Source of the DNA: Hephaestia caeni
Lineage (GTDB): Bacteria; Pseudomonadota; Alphaproteobacteria; Sphingomonadales; Sphingomonadaceae
Assembly (NCBI RefSeq): GCF_003550065.1
Contig: NZ_QXDC01000004.1
Span: forward strand, 124,001-188,000
Reading direction: 5' to 3'
Length of the DNA stretch: 64,000 nucleotides
Shown: piece by piece, positions 18,152-27,526 of the stretch
Layout of the letters: each line of letters begins with the position of its first letter
How positions within the stretch are numbered: position 1 is the stretch's first letter
The notes under the pieces: generated by a model
What the model was told of the DNA's origin: nothing
The model's input: only the letters and a program-made list of their open reading frames with translations
Database searches by the model: none
Program-made: the position numbers and the translations under genes

Positions 18152-19054
18152 ATGCCCGACGATTCGAGTACCACGCCCGCCGATAGCGGCGGGATATGGC
18201 GCGGCCTGCGCGCGCTCCTGTTCGGCGACGAGGCCGACGAGACGCTCCGCACCCGGCTCGAGGAGGTGATCGACGAGCATGAAGGTGAGCCCGGCCCCGA
18301 CGCCAAGGGCGATCTTTCGCCGCTCGAACGCCAGATGGTGCGCAACCTGCTCCATTTCGGCGAACGCGACGCCGGCGATGTCGGCGTGCCGCGCGCGGAT
18401 ATCATCGCGGTCGAACAGGGTATTTCCTTCGACGATCTGGTGAAGACCTTCGCGAGCGCCGGGCACAGCCGGCTCCCCGTCTATCGCGACGCGCTCGATA
18501 CGATCATCGGGATGGTCCACATCAAGGACGTGTTCGATATCCTCGCCACCGGCGCGCCGCATCCGCACGACATCACGGCGCTGATCCGCGAGCCCGTCTA
18601 TGTGCCGCAATCGCGCGGCACGCTCGATCTGCTCGCCGACATGCGCCAGCGCCGCGTCCACCTCGCGATCGTGCTCGACGAATATTCGGGCACCGAGGGG
18701 CTGGTGACGATCGAGGATCTAGTCGAGGAGATCGTCGGCGATATCGAGGACGAGCATGACGAGGCGCCGACCGCGCTGATCGTGCCGATCGAAGGCGGCG
18801 GCTGGGAGGCCGACGCGCGCGCCGAGTTGGAAGACATCGCCGAGGCGATCGACCCGCGCCTCGCCGATACCGAGGACGATATCGATACGATCGGCGGGCT
18901 GGCCGCGACGCTTGCCGGGCACGTCCCCCAGGCGGGCGAATGCCTCGAACACCAATCGGGCTGGACGCTCGAGGTGATCGAGGCCGATCCGCGCCGTGTC
19001 GCGCGGTTGAGGCTGCATCCGCCGGCGCGGCAGGCAGAAGAGGAAGAAGCATAA
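18152..19054 (+). CDS. Hemolysin/CorC family CBS-domain protein
   Basis: Cytoplasmic CorC/TlyC-type protein of 300 residues linked in other bacteria to magnesium/cobalt efflux. Two CBS domains span about residues 75-200 (VPRADIIAVEQGISFDDL and VYVPQSRGTLDLLADMRQRR), with LAIVLDEYSGTEGLVTIEDLVEEIVG as signature. A C-terminal CorC_HlyC transporter-associated domain follows (ADARAELEDIAEAID). No membrane segment is present, so this is the short CorC form. Fourth gene of the miaB-phoH-ybeY-corC cluster; its stop codon overlaps the next start by one base. Confidence 0.93.
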   Translation: MPDDSSTTPADSGGIWRGLRALLFGDEADETLRTRLEEVIDEHEGEPGPDAKGDLSPLERQMVRNLLHFGERDAGDVGVPRADIIAVEQGISFDDLVKTFASAGHSRLPVYRDALDTIIGMVHIKDVFDILATGAPHPHDITALIREPVYVPQSRGTLDLLADMRQRRVHLAIVLDEYSGTEGLVTIEDLVEEIVGDIEDEHDEAPTALIVPIEGGGWEADARAELEDIAEAIDPRLADTEDDIDTIGGLAATLAGHVPQAGECLEHQSGWTLEVIEADPRRVARLRLHPPARQAEEEEA

Positions 19055-20382
19055 TGCGCAGACACATCCTGATCGTCCTCGCGCTGATCGTGATTGTCGC
19101 GGCGGGCTTCTGGTTCTGGATCAGCCGCCCCGATACCGCGCGAGTGCCGGTGGCGGCGGTGATGGGCGCGCGGCCGGACATCGGCGCGCCACGCGACCAG
19201 TGGGTTCCGACGGTGAAGGTCGCCGACGCGGTCGGCTGGAAGGACGGGCAGACGCCCGCCGCCGCGCCGGGGCTCGCAGTCAACGCCTTCGCGACCGGGC
19301 TCGATCATCCGCGCTGGCTCTATCGCCTGCCCAATGGCGACGTGCTGGTCGCCGAGACCAATTCGCCCCCTCGAACGGGCGGCGGGATCGCCGCTGTCGT
19401 GATGCGGCGTCTGATGGACAAGGCGGGCGCGGGCGTGCCCTCGGCCAACCGGATCACGCTGCTGCGCGACGCCGATCATGACGGCGTCGCCGAGGCGCGC
19501 TCGGTGTTCCTCGCCGGCCTCAACTCGCCGTTCGGGATGACGCTGGTGGGTGACAGCCTGTACGTCGCCGACACAGACGCGCTGCTGCGCTTCCCCTATA
19601 AATCGGGGCAGGCAGTGATCACCGCCAAGCCCGAAAAGATCATCGATCTGCCGGGCGGCGGCAACCATTGGGCGCGCAACGTCGTCGCGGCGCCCGATGG
19701 CACCCGGCTCTACGTGACGGTAGGATCGTCGAGCAACATCGCCGAAAACGGCCTCGACGCCGAGCAGAACCGCGCCAACATCCTCGAGGTCGATCCCGAG
19801 GCCAAGACATACCGCATCTATGCGGCCGGGATGCGCAACCCCAACGGCGTGGATTTCGATCCTGCGACCGGGCAGATGTGGGCGGTCGTCAACGAACGCG
19901 ACATGATGGGATCGGATCTGCCGCCCGATTATCTCACGACCGTGGCACTTGGCGATTTCTTCGGCTGGCCGTGGTTCTACTGGGGCGGCTATCCCGACAC
20001 GCGCGTCGAGCCGCAAAACCCGGCGATGCAGGAATATTCGAAGCGCCCCGATTACGCGCTCGGCCCGCACACCGCGTCGCTGGGGCTCGCGTTCGCGCGC
20101 TCACCGCTGCTCGGCGATCGCTTCGCTCGCGGCGCGTTCGTCAGCCAGCACGGCTCGTGGAACCGCAAACCCAAATCGGGCTACAAGTTGATCTACATCC
20201 CCTTCGACGATCGCGGATTCCCCGTAAAGGGCGCCAAGCCGATCGACGTGCTGACGGGCTTTCTCAGCAAGGACGAAGACGAAGCCTATGGCCGTCCGGT
20301 CGGGGTAATCGAAGGCGACAACGGGCTGCTGGTCGCCGACGATGTCGGCAACACGATCTGGCGAGTCAGCAAGGCGGGCTAG
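19054..20382 (+). CDS. PQQ-dependent sugar dehydrogenase family protein (sorbosone dehydrogenase type)
   Basis: Secreted or membrane-anchored beta-propeller dehydrogenase of 442 residues. The N-terminal helix (ILIVLALIVIVAAGFWFWI) is an uncleaved anchor or signal. FATGLDHPRWLYRLPNGDVLVAET, GGGNHWARNVVAAPDGTRLYV and AAGMRNPNGVDFDPATGQMW are typical of the L-sorbosone/soluble glucose dehydrogenase family, which oxidises sugars with PQQ. Cofactor and substrate are not proven by sequence, and no pqq genes are nearby. Starts at the last base of the corC stop, so it may be co-transcribed. Confidence 0.88.
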   Translation: MRRHILIVLALIVIVAAGFWFWISRPDTARVPVAAVMGARPDIGAPRDQWVPTVKVADAVGWKDGQTPAAAPGLAVNAFATGLDHPRWLYRLPNGDVLVAETNSPPRTGGGIAAVVMRRLMDKAGAGVPSANRITLLRDADHDGVAEARSVFLAGLNSPFGMTLVGDSLYVADTDALLRFPYKSGQAVITAKPEKIIDLPGGGNHWARNVVAAPDGTRLYVTVGSSSNIAENGLDAEQNRANILEVDPEAKTYRIYAAGMRNPNGVDFDPATGQMWAVVNERDMMGSDLPPDYLTTVALGDFFGWPWFYWGGYPDTRVEPQNPAMQEYSKRPDYALGPHTASLGLAFARSPLLGDRFARGAFVSQHGSWNRKPKSGYKLIYIPFDDRGFPVKGAKPIDVLTGFLSKDEDEAYGRPVGVIEGDNGLLVADDVGNTIWRVSKAG

Positions 20383-20410
20383 AATCGGATTCAGCTACGC
20401 TGAATCGGGT

Positions 20411-20491
20411 GCGGTGCCGGCCCACACCCCCACCCGGCCACCCATAGAATACCCTGTTGGGTGGCCGGGTGGGGGTGTGGGCCGGCACCGC
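20411..20491. repeat. Long palindromic element, copy 2
   Basis: 81-bp palindrome with perfectly matching arms, beginning GCGGTGCCGGCCCACACCCC and closing with its complement around a loop TAGAATACCCTGT. It lies between two convergent genes and could terminate both. Compared with copies 1 and 3 the arm sequence differs on both sides in a matching way. Confidence 0.9.
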
Positions 20492-20513
20492 TTCCACGCG
20501 AGTGGATCAAACT

Positions 20514-20804
20514 CTAATCGCCGTAACCCGCGCGGTAGCCATCATATTGGCCCTGGCACGAATCGGGATGCTTGCGGCATTCCTTTTCGCGCTGCTTGCG
20601 CTCGCGGCCTTCCTTGGCTTCCTGCTTGCGCATCTCGCGGCCGTAATTGCGGTCGGCCTCGTCCTGGCTGGTCGTCGTCCAGTCGACCACCTGGCCGCCC
20701 GCGCGCACCGGCGCAGTCACGACATTGGCCGCGGTCTTGACGAGGCAACCGCCCGCCAGCAGCGGCAGCAGCGCCACCGGCACGATCAGGATTTTCCGCA
20801 TCAC
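20514..20804 (-). CDS. Small lipoprotein, unknown function
   Basis: Protein of 96 residues with a lipoprotein signal: MRKILIVPVALLPLLAGGC, lipobox LAGGC. The mature part is highly charged (GREMRKQEAKEGRERKQREKE) with two further cysteines in CRKHPDSCQ and a Tyr/Gly tail. I recognise no domain. Its start overlaps the end of the GDPD gene by 4 bp, so the two envelope proteins are probably made together. The neighbouring ATG at 20801 is an alternative start. Confidence 0.78.
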   Translation of the reverse strand: MMRKILIVPVALLPLLAGGCLVKTAANVVTAPVRAGGQVVDWTTTSQDEADRNYGREMRKQEAKEGRERKQREKECRKHPDSCQGQYDGYRAGYGD

Positions 20805-21904
20805 TCGGCACTCCTTGCGGGTGCGGCAGTGCGCGCCGCATCCCGCGCTTCTACACCAATCGCCGGGAAATCGGTGAAAAATCCATCGATCCCGGCCTGC
20901 AACTGGTCGCGAATCTCACCGGCAACGTCGCCGTGGCCGCGCGGGTTGATGCCCTTACGATACGTGGAAGGCAGGAAATAATTCTCCGCGCGGAAGGTCC
21001 AGGGGTGGACACGCAGCCCCGCCGCGTGCGCGTCTCGCACCAGATCGGTCGGCATCCGCCCGTTCATCACCATCGCCTTGTTGGGGCCGATCCCCCAGGC
21101 ATAAGCGGCGATCGCCTTCAGCCCCGCCGGGGTCGTCATCGCGGCATAGCGCGCCACCGCGCCGTCGGCCGGCCCACCTTCCTTGTCGAGCAACTGGATG
21201 AGGCGAACCGGCGTCAGCGCGTGCAGCGCCTTCAGATTGTCGACCTCGAACGACTGGATGAACACCGGCGCATCGGCTGAATCCCACCCCGCCTGCTTCA
21301 GTTCGGCGATCAGTCGCGGCTCGATCGCATGGCCGATCGACGCAAAATAGCCCGGATGCTTGGTTTCGGGGTAGATCGCGATCGTCCGCCCCCGCGCCTT
21401 GCTCTCGCGCTTGGCCAGCGCGATGATCTCGGCCAGCGTCGGCACCTCGAAGCGGCCGTCATAGGCCGTGTTGCCGGGCCGGAGGAGCGGCACGCGTTCC
21501 TTCGCGCGCAGCGTCTTGAGTTCGGCGAGCGTGAAATCCTCGGTGAACCAGCCGGTGATTGTCTTGCCGTCGATCTTTTTGGTGGTGCGGCGGCCGGCGA
21601 ATTCGGGATGATCGGCAACGTCGGTGGTGTCCGAAATATCGTTCTCGTGCCGCGCAACGAGCACATCGTCCTTCGTCGGCACCAGATCTGGCTCGATCAC
21701 GTCGGCACCCTGCTCGATCGCCAGTTCGTACGCCGCAAGCGTATGCTCAGGCCGAAGCCCGCTCGCGCCGCGATGCGCGATGACGATGGGCGGAGACAGC
21801 GACGGCCGGGCGGAGGTCATCGGGTCAGTCTGCCCCTTCGCGCAGCCCGATACCAGCAGTGACGCGATGACCGCGAGCCGGAATTTCGATAGGTGATCCA
21901 TCAT
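20801..21904 (-). CDS. Glycerophosphodiester phosphodiesterase, GlpQ-like lipoprotein
   Basis: Hydrolyses glycerophosphodiesters to sn-glycerol-3-phosphate and an alcohol in the periplasm. It has 367 residues. An N-terminal signal with lipobox LVSGC suggests membrane anchoring. The GDPD signature IAHRGASGLRPEHTLAAYEL and GADVIEPDLVPTKDDVLVARH gives the catalytic histidines and metal-binding Glu/Asp; PETKHPGYF and HPWTFRAENYF follow. A small lipoprotein gene overlaps its 3-prime end. Confidence 0.94.
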   Translation of the reverse strand: MMDHLSKFRLAVIASLLVSGCAKGQTDPMTSARPSLSPPIVIAHRGASGLRPEHTLAAYELAIEQGADVIEPDLVPTKDDVLVARHENDISDTTDVADHPEFAGRRTTKKIDGKTITGWFTEDFTLAELKTLRAKERVPLLRPGNTAYDGRFEVPTLAEIIALAKRESKARGRTIAIYPETKHPGYFASIGHAIEPRLIAELKQAGWDSADAPVFIQSFEVDNLKALHALTPVRLIQLLDKEGGPADGAVARYAAMTTPAGLKAIAAYAWGIGPNKAMVMNGRMPTDLVRDAHAAGLRVHPWTFRAENYFLPSTYRKGINPRGHGDVAGEIRDQLQAGIDGFFTDFPAIGVEARDAARTAAPARSAE

Positions 21905-21933
21905 GGCACCATCCCTCGGCGAGACCCTGTTCG

Positions 21934-22509
21934 ATGATCAAGGCTGAAAATACCGTTCTGCTCCTGCTCGCCGCCGGCCGTTCGCAGCGGTTCGGCGACG
22001 CCGACAAGCTCGAACAGGATTATCTCGGCCATCCGCTTGCGTTCCATGTCGTCACCGCGCTGGAGGGGGTGCCGTTCAGGAAACGCATCGCGATCGTCTC
22101 CGGCACCCGGCTCGATTTCGCGGCGCGCGGGTACGAGATGATCGAGAATACGGCGCCGACCAGCGGCCTGTCCGGCTCGATCAAGATCGGTGTCGAGGCG
22201 TGCCGTGCGTGCGGCGCCGATGCCGTGCTGATCGCGCTCGCGGACATGCCGCGCGTCACCGCGACGCACATCTATCGGCTGCTCGATTATGCCGACGGCC
22301 CCGACACGATCCTCGCGTCGAGCGACGGCGTGCGCCCGCGCCCACCGGCGCTGTTCGGCAAGCATCGCTTCGATTGGCTGATGAGCCTCACCGGAGACCG
22401 GGGCGCGCGCGAGATGATCCTCAAGGCACACCATGTCATCGCCGCCGCCAACGAATTGTTCGACGTCGACACGCGCGAAGACCTCGAAAGGCTGCGCGCG
22501 ATGGTATGA
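21934..22509 (+). CDS. MobA-like NTP transferase domain protein (MocA/molybdenum cofactor type)
   Basis: Nucleotidyltransferase of 191 residues. LLLLAAGRSQRFGDADKL is the nucleotide-binding signature, and VLIALADMPRVTATHIYRLLD carries the metal-binding Asp. The group includes MocA, which makes molybdopterin cytosine dinucleotide for xanthine dehydrogenase-type enzymes. No such enzyme is in the window, so the role is by homology only. Divergent from the GDPD gene across 29 bp; a palindrome lies after its stop. Confidence 0.85.
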   Translation: MIKAENTVLLLLAAGRSQRFGDADKLEQDYLGHPLAFHVVTALEGVPFRKRIAIVSGTRLDFAARGYEMIENTAPTSGLSGSIKIGVEACRACGADAVLIALADMPRVTATHIYRLLDYADGPDTILASSDGVRPRPPALFGKHRFDWLMSLTGDRGAREMILKAHHVIAAANELFDVDTREDLERLRAMV

Positions 22510-22525
22510 TGGCGCTTTCGTGAGA

Positions 22526-22608
22526 GCGGCGCCGGCCCGCTCCCCCACCCCACCTCCCAAGACATTATACTAAATGGGAGGTGGGGTGGGGGAGCGGGCC
22601 GGCGCCGC
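22526..22608. repeat. Long palindromic element, copy 3
   Basis: 83-bp palindrome, outer arms GCGGCGCCGGCCCGCTCCCC and complement, inner arms CCACCTCCCA / TGGGAGGTGG matching perfectly around an AT-rich loop. It sits between convergent genes 17 bp after one stop codon and 9 bp from the other. Confidence 0.9.
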
Positions 22609-22617
22609 TCTTTCCCT

Positions 22618-23825
22618 CTATTCGTGCCGCAACGCATCGATCGGGTTGAGCGCGGCGGCGCGGCGGGCGGGGAAATAGCCGAACACCACCCCGATCACCG
22701 CCGAGATCGCGAACGCGATCAGGTTGATCCCCGGATAGAAGACGAAATCGACCTGCATCACCGGCGCGATCGCGACGATCGCGATCTGGGCGATGATGAG
22801 CCCGACGAGACCGCCAAGGCACGACAACACGATCGCCTCGACAAGGAATTGCAGCAACACCTCCCGCGCGACCGCGCCGATCGCCAGCCGGATGCCGATC
22901 TCGCGCGTCCGCTCGGTAACCGACACCAGCATGATGTTCATGATCCCGATCCCGCCGACGACGAGGCTGATCGCCGCGACCGCGGTGACGATGCCGGTGA
23001 GCAAGGTCGTCGTGCCGGTCAGCGTGTCCGAAATCTGCTTGGTGTCGAAGATGTTGAAATTGTCTTCCTCGCCCGGCCCGAGATTGCGGCGTTCGCGCAG
23101 CAGGCTGGTGAGCGACGCCTGGACCTGCGAGGTCTCGTATGCCTGATCGACCCCGACCAGCATCAGCCGGACATCCCGGCTGCCGGTAAAGCGGCGCTGG
23201 ACGGCCTTGATCGGCATGATCACGACATCGTCCTGATCGCCACCGAAGCCCGCCTGCCCCTTGATCGTGAGTAGCCCGATCACGTCGCACGATACGTCGC
23301 CGACGCGGAAGCGCTTGCCGATCGGATCGGCACCCTTGAACAGGTTGGTGGAAACGGTGCCGCCGATGATGCACACCGCCTTGCCCGCTTCTTCCTCGGG
23401 CGCGTTGAAGGTGCGGCCCGCCTGGAGCGGCCAGGGCTGGACCTGGAAATAGGCGTCGGTGGTGCCGTTGATCGTCGTCGACCAGTTGTTGCCGTTATAG
23501 ATCGCGGTGACGCTGGTCTGGGCCTGCGGCGCGACCGCGGTGACCCCGGTCACCTGCTTCTCGATCGCCTCGACGTCTTCGGGCTTGAACTCGGGCGGGC
23601 GCGGCCCGCCACCGCCCCGGCCGAACCCCTGCCCGGGCCGGACCTGAAGGATGTTGGTGCCGAGACTCGCGATCTGCTTCTGCACCGCGGCGGTGGTCGC
23701 GTTGCCCAGCGTCACCATCGTGACGACCGCGCCGACGCCGATGACGATCCCGAGGATGGTCAGGAACGAGCGCAGCAGATGGCGCCGGATCGATCGCAGC
23801 GCGAGGACGAAGGTGGTGCCCAGCA

Positions 23826-23826
<1 letters not shown>
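22618..23826 (-). CDS. ABC transporter permease, MacB/FtsX type
   Basis: Membrane subunit of a MacB-like ABC system, 402 residues. An N-terminal helix (RSFLTILGIVIGVGAVVTMV) is followed by a large periplasmic domain (about 40-270) and three C-terminal helices with GGIGIMNIMLVSVTERTREIGIRLAIGA, the FtsX/MacB signature. ATPase and permease are separate genes here, unlike E. coli MacB. Last gene of the four-gene minus-strand operon; its start overlaps the ATPase stop by one base. Confidence 0.94.
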
Positions 23827-24548
<722 letters not shown>

Positions 24549-24555
24549 CGCAGGA

Positions 24556-25956
24556 TCAGCCGCCGCGCGCCGCACTGCGATTGCCGCGCCGTTCACCGCC
24601 GCCGGAAACGCCTTCCTTGCCCGAAAGCTGGCCGACGATCACCTCCATGCCGGGCTTCAGGTCACCGCCCGTCACCACCGTCAGCGATCCGTTGCTCTTG
24701 CCGATCGTGATCTGGATCGGCCGGGGCGTTCCGTTATCGCCCTTCACATACACCGTCGCCTTGCCCGAATTGGTCAGGCTCTCGCCCGCGCCGTTGCCCA
24801 CAGTGCGGCGGCGGCGGCTCGGCACCAGCGCGCTGGTGATGCCGCCGCTCTCCTTCGCAGCAGGGGTTGCAGCCGCCGGCGGCGAGAAGCGTAGCGCGGC
24901 GTTGGGGACGAGCAGCGCGTCTTTCTGTTCGGAGGTGATGATATCCGCGGTCGCGGTCATCCCCGGGCGCAGTTCCAGCGTCGGATTGCTGACCGACAGA
25001 TCGGCGGCATAGGACACCACCTGCCCCGCCGAACTCGTCGTCGAACTGGTGGTCGAGGACGACGCATCCTGCACCGTCAGGTTGGAACCGAGATCGACGC
25101 GGGTGATCGCCGCGGGAAAGGTCTTGCCGGGGAAGGCATCGACGGTGAAGCTCGCGCGCTGGCCTTCCTTGATCTGGCCCACGTCCGCCTCGTCGACCGA
25201 GACTTCGAGCTTCATCTTCGACAGATCCTCGGCAATCACGAACAGCGTCGGCGTGTTGAACGACGCCGCAACCGTCTGACCGGGATCGACCTGCCGCGCG
25301 AGCACCACCCCCGTCACCGGCGATCGGATGATCGCGCGCTGACGCTGCGTCTGGTTCTGCGCGAGGCTCGCTTCGGACGACGCGACATTCGCCTGCGCGA
25401 CCTTGAGCGCGCCCGATGCGCGGTCACGCTCGGCGATCGCGGCGTCCATCTCGGTCTTGGCGGGCACGCGCCCGTCCGACAGCCGGCTGACCTCCTGATA
25501 GCGCGCGAGCGTGGCGTTCGCCTGCGCGAGCGTCGCGCGCGCCTGCGCAACCGAGGCGGTGCTCGCGGCGAGTTGCGCGCGGCCCGCGCGGATCTGGTCG
25601 TCGATCTGTTCGGGATCGATCAGCGCCAGCGGCTGCCCCTTGGCGACGCGATCGTTGACGTCGACCATCACCTGCGTGACCAGCCCCGAAAGCTGCGATC
25701 CCACGGTGACCTGATTGACCGGCGCGAGCTTGCCCGTCGCCGACACGCTCGTCGTCAGCGCGCCGCGCGTCACCGGCTGCGTCGCATAGGATGGCCCGTC
25801 GCTCTTTTTCAGGAAATGCGCGGCGAGCACGATCAGCAGGATCGCGCCGAGCCCGAGCGCGGCCCACAAGACGCGGCCCCGCCACGCGGGCCGTTCTTTC
25901 ACGCCGAGGAATTCCTCGTCACTTTGGGGGGTGGAGATATCCTGATCGGCCATCAC
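24556..25956 (-). CDS. Efflux periplasmic adaptor subunit, MacA-like
   Basis: Membrane-fusion protein of 466 residues linking the inner-membrane ABC exporter to an outer-membrane channel. One N-terminal transmembrane helix (VLWAALGLGAILLIVLAA) precedes the lipoyl half GKLAPVNQVTVGSQLSGLVTQVMVDVND, a long coiled-coil hairpin (about 125-215), the second lipoyl half (SPVTGVVLARQVDPGQTV), and the beta-barrel. The C-terminal region contains a low-complexity Ser/Thr run (SSSTTSSTTSS) and a Gly/Arg-rich end. Overlaps the outer-membrane gene by 4 bp. Confidence 0.94.
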   Translation of the reverse strand: MMADQDISTPQSDEEFLGVKERPAWRGRVLWAALGLGAILLIVLAAHFLKKSDGPSYATQPVTRGALTTSVSATGKLAPVNQVTVGSQLSGLVTQVMVDVNDRVAKGQPLALIDPEQIDDQIRAGRAQLAASTASVAQARATLAQANATLARYQEVSRLSDGRVPAKTEMDAAIAERDRASGALKVAQANVASSEASLAQNQTQRQRAIIRSPVTGVVLARQVDPGQTVAASFNTPTLFVIAEDLSKMKLEVSVDEADVGQIKEGQRASFTVDAFPGKTFPAAITRVDLGSNLTVQDASSSTTSSTTSSAGQVVSYAADLSVSNPTLELRPGMTATADIITSEQKDALLVPNAALRFSPPAAATPAAKESGGITSALVPSRRRRTVGNGAGESLTNSGKATVYVKGDNGTPRPIQITIGKSNGSLTVVTGGDLKPGMEVIVGQLSGKEGVSGGGERRGNRSAARGG

Positions 25957-27434
25957 TGTTCCTCAGCGGGCTGGAAGGTTGCGGGCGTATCGGGCGCGGT
26001 GGGCACGGTCGTGCTGTCCCAGCCGCCGCCCAGCGCCAGATAGAGCTGGATCAGCGCCGTCGCCTGATCGGCTTTGGCCTGCGTCAGCCCGTTGCGCGCC
26101 GAAAGGAGTTGGCTCTCGGCGGTGTTGAGCGTGGTGAAGTCGGTGAGCCCGGCGCGATACTGGCTGCGCGAGAGGATCGCCGAATTGTTCGCCGCGTCGA
26201 GCGCGATGGCATATTGCGCCGCGCGTTCCTTCGCGGTGTTCATCGCGACGACGGCATTCTCGATATCCTCGAGGCTGGTCAGCACCGTGCCCTTATACGC
26301 GGCAAACGCGGCCTCGGCCCCCGCCTCGTTCGAGCGCACCTGCGAGCGCAGCCGCCCGCCATCGAAGATCGTCTGGGCGAGATTCGCGAACAATTGCCCG
26401 CTGATCATGTCGAACAGATTGCCGATCGAGGTCGAATTTGACGACATGCTGCCGCCGATCGACAGCCCCGGATAGAGCTGCGCCTTGGCGATGCCGATCT
26501 GCTCGACCGATGCGGCGAGCGACCGTTCGGCCGCGCGCACGTCGGGCCGCTGGCGCAGCGTATCGGCGGGGATGCCGATCGCGACGTCGGACGCGGCAAC
26601 GGGGATCGGCTTGACCGCTTCCATCTCCGCGCGCAGCGCCCCCGGCGCCTGCCCCGTCAGCACCCCCAGCCGCGCCACCGCCTGGCTATACGATTGCTCG
26701 ATTCCGGGGACCGACGCGGCGGTCTGCGCACGGGCGGCACGCGCCTGTTCTTGATCGAGCGACGAGACCAATCCGGCCTGCACGCGGAACCCTGCGATTT
26801 CGAGATTGTCGTCCTGGATCGCCAGCGACTGGCGCGCATTGGCAAGCTGCGCCTGATAGCCGCGCGCGAGCACATAATTGCGCGCGATCTCGGCCTCGGT
26901 GGAAATCAGCACGGTCGCGTAATCGTAACCCGCGCCTTCATATTGCGCGCGGCTGGCGGCAACCGCGCGGCCGACCTCGCCGAACAGCCCGAGCTGGTAC
27001 GACACATTGCCGCCGACCGAAAAACTGTCGCCCGAATTGCGCGAGATCGTGGTGACGGTGCCGTCGGGCAGCGTCACCGTATTGGCGCCCGCAACATCGA
27101 TCGACCGCGAATAGCCGGCAGACCCCGACACCTGCGGCAACCATTGCGCGCGGGATTGGATCAGCCCCTCATGCGCCTGCCGCAGCCGCGACACCGCTTG
27201 TGCGACGTCGAGATTGTCGGCGCGCGCCTGTTCGATCAGTCGCGTCAGCAGCGGATCGTCGAACCGCGTCCACCATGTCGACAGATCCTCCTGCGCACGG
27301 GCATCGGCGGCAACCGAGAATTGATCGGGCACACCAAGCGCGCCCGACGACGCGGGGCGATAGGTCGGGCCGACGGCGCAGGCGGCAAGGCTCGCGGCCG
27401 GCACCATCAGCAGCAGGAAGCGCGATCGGGCCAT
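25953..27434 (-). CDS. Efflux outer-membrane lipoprotein, NodT/OprM family
   Basis: TolC-like outer-membrane channel of 493 residues from the ATG at 27434, giving a lipoprotein signal with lipobox LAAC and the CAVGPTYRP motif seen at the mature end of NodT proteins. The two OEP repeats are visible (SRLRQAHEGLIQSRAQWLPQ and AERSLAASVEQIGIAKAQLY). First gene of the outer-membrane/adaptor/ATPase/permease operon; exports an unknown substrate, possibly a macrolide or peptide by analogy with MacAB-TolC. Confidence 0.94.
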   Translation of the reverse strand: MARSRFLLLMVPAASLAACAVGPTYRPASSGALGVPDQFSVAADARAQEDLSTWWTRFDDPLLTRLIEQARADNLDVAQAVSRLRQAHEGLIQSRAQWLPQVSGSAGYSRSIDVAGANTVTLPDGTVTTISRNSGDSFSVGGNVSYQLGLFGEVGRAVAASRAQYEGAGYDYATVLISTEAEIARNYVLARGYQAQLANARQSLAIQDDNLEIAGFRVQAGLVSSLDQEQARAARAQTAASVPGIEQSYSQAVARLGVLTGQAPGALRAEMEAVKPIPVAASDVAIGIPADTLRQRPDVRAAERSLAASVEQIGIAKAQLYPGLSIGGSMSSNSTSIGNLFDMISGQLFANLAQTIFDGGRLRSQVRSNEAGAEAAFAAYKGTVLTSLEDIENAVVAMNTAKERAAQYAIALDAANNSAILSRSQYRAGLTDFTTLNTAESQLLSARNGLTQAKADQATALIQLYLALGGGWDSTTVPTAPDTPATFQPAEEQ

Positions 27435-27526
27435 ACCGATCAAATGGCCGCCGCCCGGCCGGGCGTCCACCGATTTATTGTCGCAATTTGTATCGGTTCG
27501 CTCATGAACCGGCGAACGTTCGCGGC

